Below, piece by piece: positions 52,124-59,555 of a stretch of 64,000 nt of DNA (the stretch's first letter is position 1; the number at the start of each line of letters is the position of its first letter). The notes beneath the pieces are model-generated. The model worked only from the letters and a program-made list of their open reading frames with translations. It did not search any database and was not told where the DNA came from. The stretch spans positions 62,001 through 126,000 of the forward strand of contig CAJUAH010000005.1 of the NCBI GenBank assembly GCA_910584375.1, in the 5' to 3' direction. The stretch is from an uncultured Acetatifactor sp. (GTDB lineage: Bacteria > Bacillota > Clostridia > Lachnospirales > Lachnospiraceae). The position numbers and the translations under genes were made by a program.

Positions 52124-53488
52124 ATGGCGTTTGAAAGTCTGACCGACAAACTTCAGAATGTTTTTAAGAATCTGCGGAGTAAGGGCCGCCTCACAGAGGA
52201 GGACGTGCGGAGCGCTCTGAAAGAAGTGAAGATGGCTCTGCTTGAGGCCGATGTGAATTTCCGGGTGGTAAAGCAATTTATTAAAGCCGTGGAAGAGCGG
52301 GCTGTGGGACAGGATGTGATGAACGGTCTCAATCCCGGGCAAATGGTAATCAAGATTGTAAACGAGGAGATGGTTGCCCTGATGGGCAGCGAAACCACCG
52401 AGATCGCCATGCAGCCGGGAAAATCCGTAACCGTTATTATGATGGCCGGCCTGCAGGGCGCCGGTAAGACCACTGCCACCGCCAAGATCGCAGGCAAATT
52501 GAAACTGAAGGGCAAGAAATCACTGTTGGTGGCCTGCGACGTCTACAGACCTGCCGCTGTGGAGCAGCTGCAGATCAACGGGCAGAAACAGGAAGTGGAG
52601 GTCTTTTCCATGGGCTGTGACCACAAGCCGGTGGAGATCGCCAGGGAGGCGGTGGCCTACGCCCAGAAGAACGGACATAATGTGGTAATTCTGGATACGG
52701 CGGGACGTCTGCATGTGGATGAGGAGATGATGGGCGAGCTCCAGGAGATCAAGGAGCAGATCGCGGTGCATCAGACCCTGCTGGTGGTGGACGCCATGAC
52801 CGGTCAGGACGCGGTGAACGTGGCCAGAGAATTTGACGAGAAGGTGGGTATCGACGGCGTAATACTGACCAAGATGGACGGCGATACCAGGGGCGGCGCG
52901 GCTCTGTCCATCAAGGCTGTGACCGGCAAGCCCATCCTCTATGTGGGCATGGGGGAAAAGCTCTCCGATATGGAACAGTTCTATCCGGACCGTATGGCCA
53001 GCCGGATTCTGGGCATGGGAGATGTGCTGTCCCTGATCGACAAGGCCCAGGCCAGTCTGGATCTGGACGAGGACAAGGGCCGGGAGATGGCGGGCCGCAT
53101 GAAGAAGGGTAAGTTCGATTTTGAGGACTATCTGGAGAGCATGAAACAGATGCGGAAAATGGGCGGGCTGAGCAGTATCCTGAGTATGCTGCCCGGTATG
53201 GGCGTCAAGGGCGGCGATCTGGAGTCCATGGTGGACGAGAAACAGTTGGCGCATATGGAAGCCATCGTACTGTCCATGACGCCCCAGGAGAGGCGCAATC
53301 CCAAGCTGCTGAATCCCCGGAGAAAACACCGTATTGCGAAAGGTGCGGGTGTGGATATCAGCGTAGTCAACCGCTTTATCAAGCAGTTTGAACAGAGCCA
53401 GAAGATGATGAAACAGTTTGGCGGCGGCAGGCGCCGGGGCATGATGGGCGGTTTCCCGGGTATGGGAGGCGGCAGATTCCCCTTTTAA
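52124..53488 (+). CDS. ffh: Signal recognition particle protein Ffh
   Basis: Ffh binds signal sequences on ribosomes with SRP RNA. N and G domains show MMAGLQGAGKTTATAKIAG, LDTAGRLHVDEEMMGEL and TKMDGDTRGGAALSI. The Met-rich M domain spans about 300-454 with GKFDFEDYLESMKQMRKMG and a Gly/Met/Arg-rich tail. The frame opens at 52055, but the ATG at 52124 (MAFESLTDKLQNVFKN) is the family start, giving 454 residues. No SRP RNA gene was seen in the window. Confidence 0.97.
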   Translation: MAFESLTDKLQNVFKNLRSKGRLTEEDVRSALKEVKMALLEADVNFRVVKQFIKAVEERAVGQDVMNGLNPGQMVIKIVNEEMVALMGSETTEIAMQPGKSVTVIMMAGLQGAGKTTATAKIAGKLKLKGKKSLLVACDVYRPAAVEQLQINGQKQEVEVFSMGCDHKPVEIAREAVAYAQKNGHNVVILDTAGRLHVDEEMMGELQEIKEQIAVHQTLLVVDAMTGQDAVNVAREFDEKVGIDGVILTKMDGDTRGGAALSIKAVTGKPILYVGMGEKLSDMEQFYPDRMASRILGMGDVLSLIDKAQASLDLDEDKGREMAGRMKKGKFDFEDYLESMKQMRKMGGLSSILSMLPGMGVKGGDLESMVDEKQLAHMEAIVLSMTPQERRNPKLLNPRRKHRIAKGAGVDISVVNRFIKQFEQSQKMMKQFGGGRRRGMMGGFPGMGGGRFPF

Positions 53489-53553
53489 GAGGATTCGTAC
53501 TTTATAAGTACTTATCACATAAAAAACAAAGAATATTACGGAGGTAAAGAAAA

Positions 53554-53799
53554 ATGGCAGTTAAGATCAGATTGAGAAGAATGGGACAGAAGAAGGCGCC
53601 TTTCTATAGAATCGTTGTGGCGGATTCCCGTTCTCCCAGAGACGGCAGATTTATCGAGGAGATCGGCACTTACGATCCTTCCACCGATCCCAGCACTTTC
53701 AAGATCGACGAGGAGCTGGCCAAAAAGTGGCTGGCCAACGGCGCTCAGCCTACGGATGTGGTGGGCAAGCTTTTCAAGATCGCAGGCATCGAGAAATAA
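53554..53799 (+). CDS. rpsP: 30S ribosomal protein S16
   Basis: The 81-residue protein begins MAVKIRLRRMGQKKAPFYRI and contains VVADSRSPRDGRFIEEIGTY, diagnostic for S16. ACGGAGG precedes the ATG. A small palindrome, GTACTT-TAT-AAGTAC (53497-53511), lies in the ffh-rpsP gap. rpsP is followed by khpA as in nearly all Firmicutes. Confidence 0.97.
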   Translation: MAVKIRLRRMGQKKAPFYRIVVADSRSPRDGRFIEEIGTYDPSTDPSTFKIDEELAKKWLANGAQPTDVVGKLFKIAGIEK

Positions 53800-53848
53800 C
53801 AACGCAATATAGCAGCTTTCACCTGTGCTATGCAGAAACGGGGTAAAT

Positions 53849-54076
53849 ATGAAAGAATTGGTTGAAGTGATCGCAAAGGCTCTGGTAGACCACCCGGACG
53901 AAGTTGTCGTGACAGAAAAGAGCGAGGGCAGGAATATCACAGTAGAACTCCATGTGGCTCCCGCCGATATGGGGAAAGTCATCGGGAAACAGGGCAGGAT
54001 TGCGAAAGCGATACGTTCTGTTGTAAAAGCGGCATCCTCCAGAGAAAATAAGATCGTGGATGTGGAGATCGTATAA
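53849..54076 (+). CDS. khpA: KH-domain RNA-binding protein KhpA
   Basis: The 75-residue protein is a single KH domain with the GxxG loop in KVIGKQGRIAKAIRSVVKAA. KhpA acts with KhpB in RNA binding and cell-size control in Gram-positives. The ATG at 53849 follows ACGGGG; the upstream frame start at 53825 is less likely. Neighbours rpsP and rimM support the assignment. Confidence 0.94.
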   Translation: MKELVEVIAKALVDHPDEVVVTEKSEGRNITVELHVAPADMGKVIGKQGRIAKAIRSVVKAASSRENKIVDVEIV

Positions 54077-54191
54077 TAAGATCGACAGGCAAGGACAGAC
54101 TGGCGGAGCATACATTTCGTATGTTTCGCCATGTTTTTACCCGGCGGCGCGGGAGTGTCCCGTCCGGGCTGTAAGCGAAAGGAGCTTGTGT

Positions 54192-54698
54192 ATGGAGGAG
54201 ATATTGCAGGTGGGCGTGATCGCCACCACCCATGGAGTGCGGGGAGAAGTCAAAGTATATCCCACCACCGACGATCCGAACCGATTTAAAAAGCTGAAGA
54301 CGGTTCTTCTGGATACGGGCCGGGAGAAGGTCGCAATGGAGATCGAGGGCGTAAAATTTTTCAAGCAGATGGTGATCCTCAAGTTCAAGGGGATCGATAC
54401 GCTGGAGGATGCGGCGGCCTATCGCCAGGCGGGGCTGTATGTGCCCAGAGAGGATGCGGTCAGGCTGGGGCGGGACGAGTATTTTATCGCCGATCTGATC
54501 GGTGTGGATGTATATGACGAGGACGACGCGCCGGTGGGCGTCCTGGAGGACGTGATGACCACGGGAGCCAACGATGTGTATGTGATTCGTATGACCGACG
54601 GGCGGGAACTGCTGCTGCCCGCCATCCGGCAATGTGTGCTGGATGTGGATGTGGAGCGGGGAAGGATGAAAGTACATGTACTGGAGGGACTGGTATGA
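54192..54698 (+). CDS. rimM: 16S rRNA processing protein RimM
   Basis: RimM binds S19 and helps mature the 30S head. The 168-residue protein shows QVGVIATTHGVRGEVKVYP at its start and the PRC-barrel half DEYFIADLIGVDVYDED onward. The frame is open from 54060, but ATG 54192 (MEEILQVG) follows AAAGGAG. It overlaps trmD by 4 nt. Confidence 0.95.
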   Translation: MEEILQVGVIATTHGVRGEVKVYPTTDDPNRFKKLKTVLLDTGREKVAMEIEGVKFFKQMVILKFKGIDTLEDAAAYRQAGLYVPREDAVRLGRDEYFIADLIGVDVYDEDDAPVGVLEDVMTTGANDVYVIRMTDGRELLLPAIRQCVLDVDVERGRMKVHVLEGLV

Positions 54699-56137
54699 GG
54701 TTCCATGTGCTGACGCTTTTTCCGGAGATGATCGCCCAGGGGCTGGGATACAGCGTTCTGGGCAGAGCGGAGCAGAGAGGGCAGCTGCATTTTCATATGG
54801 TGGACATCCGGGACTACACCCAGGACAGACATGGGAAGGTGGATGACTCTCCCTATGGGGGCGGAGCGGGTATGCTGATGCAGGCGCAGCCGGTGTATGA
54901 CGCCTATCGGTCCGTGGCGGCGGAGTACGAGAGCCGCGGCGGCGGAAAGATCCGCACGGTCTATGTAACGCCCCAGGGGAAGACCTTTACACAGCGCATG
55001 GCCCGGGAACTGGCCAGGGAGGAGGAGCTGGTGTTTCTCTGCGGTCATTATGAAGGGGTGGACGAGCGGGTGCTGGAAGAGATCGTCACGGACTATGTAT
55101 CTCTGGGAGACTATGTGCTGACCGGCGGGGAACTGCCCGCCATGGTGATGATCGACGCCATTGCCCGGCTGGTGCCCGGCGTGCTGCACAACGGGGAATC
55201 CGCCGAGACGGAATCCTTTTCGGGCAGTCTGCTGGAATATCCCCAATATTCCCGGCCGGAGATCTGGCGGGGCAGGCCCGTGCCGGAGGTTCTTCTGTCC
55301 GGCGACCACAAAAGGATACGGGACTGGAGACTGGAGCGCTCCGTGGAGCGCACCCGGCAGCGCAGACCTGATCTGTATGAGCGATACCGGATTCGCCAGG
55401 GATTCATCGAGCGGTTTTCCCGACAGAAACGCCGATATATCCATCTGACGGAGTTGCTCTGCCGGGATATGGCCTGGGAAGAGTGCCGGGGAGAGAACAG
55501 TCTGCTTTTGCGTGTGGAAGACACGCGGACTTATGCGCTGTATGCGGAGTCTTCTGAGGAGGCGGAGCGGCTGCTGGCGGAGCAGGGCGCAAAGCTGTTT
55601 GGCAAAGAAGAGGGAATGGATCTGCTGGTCTGCGGGGAGGAGATCCGGGATTTTCTGGTAATAAAATACGGTCTGGTCTCCGGCGATGCCTGCTATCAGG
55701 CCTGTTATACCCGCAGGGAGCCGCTGCGGGTGCGGCACCGGGATATACGGCCCCTGACGGCGGAGGCCCTGGAATATGTGGTACGGCGGTATCCGGCGCC
55801 CGGGAGGGCGTATATCGAGGGACGGATACAGGCGGGCGCTGTATTTGGCATCTACACAGAGGGCATAGAACCGTATCCGTCCGGATTTATCGGTCTCCAT
55901 GAGGATGGCAGTATGGGGATGCTGTATGTGGAAGAGGACTGCCGCGGGCAGGGGCTGGCCTCCTCGCTGGAGGGCTGGCTGATCAACCGGCATCTGCGCC
56001 GTGGGGAGACGCCTTATTGCAGGGTAGGCGAGACAAATATCGCCGCGCTGGGACTGCAGGAAAAACTGGGTCTGTGCCTGTGCGGGGATCTTATGTGGCG
56101 TCTGCGGGAGAAAAAACAGCCTGCCTGTGGAAAATAG
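54695..56137 (+). CDS. trmD: TrmD tRNA (guanine37-N1)-methyltransferase fused to a GNAT domain
   Basis: Residues 1 to about 240 are TrmD, the SAM-dependent SPOUT enzyme making m1G37: MRFHVLTLFPEMIAQGLGYS, FLCGHYEGVDERVLEEI, LGDYVLTGGELPAMVMIDAI, EYPQYSRPEIWRG and LLSGDHKRIRDWR. The reading frame continues without a stop into about 230 further residues. The last part (about 345-475, DIRPLTAEALEYVVRRYP, AVFGIYTEG, MGMLYVEEDCRGQGLASSL) reads as a GNAT acetyltransferase with the acetyl-CoA R-G-Q-G-L loop. At 480 residues it is twice normal TrmD length. The start ATG lies in ATGA overlapping rimM. The substrate of the GNAT half is unknown. Confidence 0.92.
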   Translation: MRFHVLTLFPEMIAQGLGYSVLGRAEQRGQLHFHMVDIRDYTQDRHGKVDDSPYGGGAGMLMQAQPVYDAYRSVAAEYESRGGGKIRTVYVTPQGKTFTQRMARELAREEELVFLCGHYEGVDERVLEEIVTDYVSLGDYVLTGGELPAMVMIDAIARLVPGVLHNGESAETESFSGSLLEYPQYSRPEIWRGRPVPEVLLSGDHKRIRDWRLERSVERTRQRRPDLYERYRIRQGFIERFSRQKRRYIHLTELLCRDMAWEECRGENSLLLRVEDTRTYALYAESSEEAERLLAEQGAKLFGKEEGMDLLVCGEEIRDFLVIKYGLVSGDACYQACYTRREPLRVRHRDIRPLTAEALEYVVRRYPAPGRAYIEGRIQAGAVFGIYTEGIEPYPSGFIGLHEDGSMGMLYVEEDCRGQGLASSLEGWLINRHLRRGETPYCRVGETNIAALGLQEKLGLCLCGDLMWRLREKKQPACGK

Positions 56138-56170
56138 TATGGGAAATACGGAAATTTTTGCGCAAAGTCC

Positions 56171-56199
56171 TTGCATAATCTCAGAGAGTGTGGTAAAAT
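56171..56199 (+). promoter_or_regulatory. Promoter of rplS
   Basis: TTGCAT (56171-56176), 17 nt and TAAAAT (56194-56199), about 77 nt ahead of the rplS ATG. It gives L19 its own transcript separate from trmD. Confidence 0.75.
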
Positions 56200-56275
56200 C
56201 TTAACGTTGCGAAAATGAGATGGTCCTCTGTTACGGAATGTATTAAGAACATCAATTATTTTTAGGAGGTTTACA

Positions 56276-56623
56276 ATGAGCGATATCATCAGAGAGATCG
56301 AAGCAGAGCAGATGAAAGCTGCCGTGGACGAATTTTCGGTGGGAGATACCATCAAGGTATACGGCAAGATCAAAGAGGGCAACCGTGAGAGGATTCAGGT
56401 GTTCGAGGGTGTGGTTCTGAAGAGACAGGGCGGCAGCAACCGCGAGACCTTTACCGTGAGAAAGACTTCCAACGGAATCGGCGTGGAGAAGACCTGGCCG
56501 TTACACTCCCCCAATGTGGAGAAGATCGAAGTGGTCAGAAGAGGTAAGGTCAGAAGAGCCAAGCTGAATTACTTAAGAGACCGGGTAGGCAAAAAGGCCA
56601 AGGTAAAAGAGCTGGTTAGATAA
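56276..56623 (+). CDS. rplS: 50S ribosomal protein L19
   Basis: The 115-residue protein carries FSVGDTIKVYGKIKEGNRER, VFEGVVLKRQGGSNRETFTV and the C-terminal RRGKVRRAKLNYLRDRVGK, diagnostic for L19 at the subunit interface. TTAGGAGG precedes the ATG. A terminator follows directly. Confidence 0.98.
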   Translation: MSDIIREIEAEQMKAAVDEFSVGDTIKVYGKIKEGNRERIQVFEGVVLKRQGGSNRETFTVRKTSNGIGVEKTWPLHSPNVEKIEVVRRGKVRRAKLNYLRDRVGKKAKVKELVR

Positions 56624-56635
56624 TCTGCCAAAATG

Positions 56636-56665
56636 GGACAATTACTTTTTTGTAGTTGTCCTTTT
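56636..56665 (+). terminator. Terminator after rplS
   Basis: GGACAATTAC pairs with GTAGTTGTCC (one G-U) over TTTTTT and is followed by TTTT. Confidence 0.85.
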
Positions 56666-56681
56666 CTATTTTCCGGGAATG

Positions 56682-56690
56682 TGCTATACT
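56682..56690 (+). promoter_or_regulatory. Extended -10 promoter for the first signal peptidase gene
   Basis: TGCTATACT (TG at 56682-56683, -10 at 56685-56690) lies 27 nt before the lepB start; the -35 region is weak, as expected for an extended -10 promoter. Confidence 0.5.
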
Positions 56691-56716
56691 GATAGGCAGG
56701 GGGGCCGGGAGGAGAT

Positions 56717-57292
56717 ATGCGTGGTAGAGGTTTGAGTTTTTATAAACGAAAAAAAAAGATCAGCCCCCTGGCGGTCAGGGAAGGATTTGTGGTACTGTTC
56801 GGTATGGCTACCTCCGTGTTTATCGCAGTGGTACTCACATTTTTCTTCGGGACTTACACCAATATGGTGGGCGCGTCCATGGAGCCGGATCTGTACAACG
56901 GACAGAGGATATACGTCAACCGTTTCAGCTATATCCTGTCCACCCCCAAAACGGGAGATGTGGTGGTGTTTTTGCCCAACGGCAATACCAAAAGTCACTA
57001 TTATGTGAAACGGGTGGTGGCCTGTCCGGGGGATACGGTACTGATCCAGAACGGCGTAGTGTATGTCAACGGCGCCGCCAGCTCCTGGGTGGATGTGAAG
57101 GTTCTGGATCCGGGGATAGCAGGGATAGAGCTGACGCTGGAGGCCGGACAATATTTTTGCATGGGGGATAACCCCGGCAGCAGCGAGGACAGCCGCTCCG
57201 CTAATATCGGGCCGATCAGGGAATCGGATATCGTGGGGGAGGCGTGGCTGCGTATGGGCGGTGAAAACGGCGGTATGGGTCTGATACATTGA
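56717..57292 (+). CDS. lepB: Signal peptidase I (first copy)
   Basis: This type I signal peptidase has one N-terminal membrane helix (EGFVVLFGMATSVFIAVVLT). The catalytic Ser is in VGASMEPDLYNGQRIYV and the Lys in SHYYVKRVVACPGDTV; GDNPGSSEDSRS is the conserved box E. It has 191 residues. A GGGAGGAG Shine-Dalgarno precedes the ATG. A second, more classical lepB lies 0.9 kb downstream beyond rbgA. Confidence 0.93.
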   Translation: MRGRGLSFYKRKKKISPLAVREGFVVLFGMATSVFIAVVLTFFFGTYTNMVGASMEPDLYNGQRIYVNRFSYILSTPKTGDVVVFLPNGNTKSHYYVKRVVACPGDTVLIQNGVVYVNGAASSWVDVKVLDPGIAGIELTLEAGQYFCMGDNPGSSEDSRSANIGPIRESDIVGEAWLRMGGENGGMGLIH

Positions 57293-57325
57293 CGGACGCA
57301 GCCGCGGGACGAGGATAAAGAGCGA

Positions 57326-58165
57326 ATGAATTATCAGTGGTATCCGGGGCATATGACGAAAGCCATACGGATGATGCAGGAAAATATTAAACTGATCGAT
57401 CTGGTGATCGAGCTGCTGGACGCGAGGATACCGTTTAGCAGCCGTAATCCCGACATTGACAGGCTGGCTGCCGGGAAGTTCAGGATCGTGCTGCTGGGCA
57501 AGGCGGATCTGGCGGATCCGGCCTGCAACAGGCAGTGGATCCGGTATTTTCAGGAGCGGCAGATTCCCGTACAGGAGATTGATTCCAGAGTGAAAAACGG
57601 CATGAAAGCCGTCTACGGTATGGCGCGGGAGGCGTGCAGGGAAAAGATCGAGAGGGATCGCAGACGGGGGATCGTGAACAGACCGGTTCGGGCTATGGTG
57701 GTGGGGATCCCCAATGTGGGAAAGTCCACATTTATCAATTCCTTTGTAGGGAGGGCCTGCGCTCAAACCGGCAACAGGCCCGGAGTGACCAGGGGAAAAC
57801 AGTGGATCCGTCTGGACAGGGGACTGGAGCTGCTGGATACTCCCGGTATTCTGTGGCCCAAATTCGAGGATCAACAGGTGGGGATGCGGCTGGCATTTAT
57901 AGGTTCCCTGAATGACGAGACGATTCTCATGGACGAACTGGCCTGCGATCTGATCCGATGTTTGGTGCGGCTCTATCCCCAGGCGCTGCCCGGGCGCTAT
58001 GATATCGAGGGAACGGGAGAGCCCTCCCGCGTACTGGAACAGATAGCGGAAAAAAGGGGCTGTTACGGAAAAGGACAGGAGCCGGATCTGGAGCGGGCGG
58101 CGGCGCTGCTCGTAGAGGATTTTCGCAGCGGCAGGCTGGGCAGGTTGACGCTGGAGAGGCCCTGA
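57326..58165 (+). CDS. rbgA: Ribosome biogenesis GTPase A
   Basis: RbgA (YlqF) is a circularly permuted GTPase needed for late 50S assembly. G4/G5 come first (LLGKADLADP), then G1 VVGIPNVGKSTFINSF, G2 NRPGVTRGKQWI and G3 LLDTPGILWPKFE. The G4 motif reads GKAD, with Gly in place of the expected Asn of NKxD. The N-terminus NYQWYPGHMTKAIRMMQ is typical. The 279-residue length is normal. Position after rplS and before rnhB matches Bacillus. Confidence 0.94.
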   Translation: MNYQWYPGHMTKAIRMMQENIKLIDLVIELLDARIPFSSRNPDIDRLAAGKFRIVLLGKADLADPACNRQWIRYFQERQIPVQEIDSRVKNGMKAVYGMAREACREKIERDRRRGIVNRPVRAMVVGIPNVGKSTFINSFVGRACAQTGNRPGVTRGKQWIRLDRGLELLDTPGILWPKFEDQQVGMRLAFIGSLNDETILMDELACDLIRCLVRLYPQALPGRYDIEGTGEPSRVLEQIAEKRGCYGKGQEPDLERAAALLVEDFRSGRLGRLTLERP

Positions 58166-58202
58166 AAGCTTTCAAATTATATATAAAGGTTGGTTGATTG
58201 AG

Positions 58203-58748
58203 ATGAAAAAAGTATTGAGAGAGATATTAAGCACAGGACTGTATCTGCTGATCGTGCTGTGTCTGACCTATCTGGTCATCGCGTTTGTGGGACAGAGAAC
58301 AGAAGTGAACGGAGCCAGCATGGAGCCTACTCTGAGCGATCAGGACAATCTGATCGTAGATAAAATCACCTACCGTTTTCATGACCCGGAGCGGTTTGAC
58401 ATTATAGTTTTTCCGTATCAGCATAAGGAGAAGACTTACTTTATCAAGCGGATTATCGGTCTGCCGGGAGAGACTGTACAGATCGACGAAGAGGGAAGGA
58501 TCTATATCAACGGAGAGGTGCTCTATGAAACCTACGGCAGAGAGGTGATCCAGCCGGATCATATCGGCCTGGCCATCGAGCCTATCACACTGGGCGAGGA
58601 CGAATACTTCGTGCTGGGCGATAACCGTAACAACAGCACGGACAGCCGGGTGTCACAGGTGGGAAATATCAAGCGGGAAAATATTATCGGCAGAGCCTGG
58701 CTTCGCATATGGCCTTTCGACGATTTCGGCATTTTACAGCATCAGTAG
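58203..58748 (+). CDS. lepB: Signal peptidase I (second copy)
   Basis: The 181-residue enzyme has an N-terminal helix (STGLYLLIVLCLTYLVIAF), catalytic Ser in VNGASMEPTLSDQDNL, Lys in YFIKRIIGLPGETV and the box GDNRNNSTDSR. It is closer to the standard Bacillus SipS layout than the copy at 56717. The ATG at 58203 is chosen over a TTG at 58194; AAAGG lies upstream. Having two type I peptidases nearby suggests different substrate sets or timing. Confidence 0.94.
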   Translation: MKKVLREILSTGLYLLIVLCLTYLVIAFVGQRTEVNGASMEPTLSDQDNLIVDKITYRFHDPERFDIIVFPYQHKEKTYFIKRIIGLPGETVQIDEEGRIYINGEVLYETYGREVIQPDHIGLAIEPITLGEDEYFVLGDNRNNSTDSRVSQVGNIKRENIIGRAWLRIWPFDDFGILQHQ

Positions 58749-58760
58749 AGGAGAGAAGTT

Positions 58761-59519
58761 ATGGCGGTCAGTATCGATGAAGTCAAGGCACAGTTGCAGG
58801 CAGCTTGTGAGAATGAGCTGCCTGCTTTTGTAGACATGTATGAGGGGGATGCCAGGAGCGGCGTCCAAAAGTGTGTGGAGACGGCCAGAAAGCGAATCGT
58901 GTCTCTGGAAAAAGAGAGAGCGCGGATCGAAAAGCTGTGGGAGTTTGAGCGCCGCTATGACAGCTATTCTTATATCTGCGGTATCGACGAGGTGGGCAGA
59001 GGACCTCTGGCGGGCCCGGTGGTGGCCGGAGCGGTGATCCTGCCCAGGAATTGTGACCTGTTGTATATTAATGATTCCAAGCAACTGTCCGAAAAAAAAA
59101 GAGAGGAACTCTATACGGCAATCCTGGAAAAGGCCGTGTGCTGCGCTCTGGGATATGCCTCTCCCCAACGCATCGACGAGATCAATATCCTACAGGCTAC
59201 CTATGAGGCCATGCGGGAGGCCATCGGTAAACTGACGCCCCAGCCGGATCTGCTGCTCAACGACGCGGTGACAATCCCCCTGGTGTCTATCCGACAGATT
59301 CCCATTATCAAGGGGGACGCCAGGAGCATCTCCATCGGCGCGGCCAGTATCATTGCAAAAGTCACCCGGGACCGGTTGATGCGGGAATATGACCAGGTGT
59401 ATCCCGGATATGATTTCGCGGGAAATAAGGGTTACGGCAGCGCCGCCCATATCGAGGCTCTGAAAAGATTCGGCCCCACGCCCATACACCGGAAAAGCTT
59501 TATCCATAACTTTGTATAA
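58761..59519 (+). CDS. rnhB: Ribonuclease HII
   Basis: RNase HII removes ribonucleotides and RNA primers from DNA. The catalytic motif is YICGIDEVGRGPLAGPVVAG, with further acidic residues in LLNDAVTIP and KGDARSISIGAASI. An N-terminal extension of about 70 residues before the core is usual in Firmicutes. Length 252. GAGGAGAG precedes the ATG. Confidence 0.96.
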   Translation: MAVSIDEVKAQLQAACENELPAFVDMYEGDARSGVQKCVETARKRIVSLEKERARIEKLWEFERRYDSYSYICGIDEVGRGPLAGPVVAGAVILPRNCDLLYINDSKQLSEKKREELYTAILEKAVCCALGYASPQRIDEINILQATYEAMREAIGKLTPQPDLLLNDAVTIPLVSIRQIPIIKGDARSISIGAASIIAKVTRDRLMREYDQVYPGYDFAGNKGYGSAAHIEALKRFGPTPIHRKSFIHNFV

Positions 59520-59555
59520 GGAACTCTAATTCTAAAACAGAAAGGCTGCTATTTT

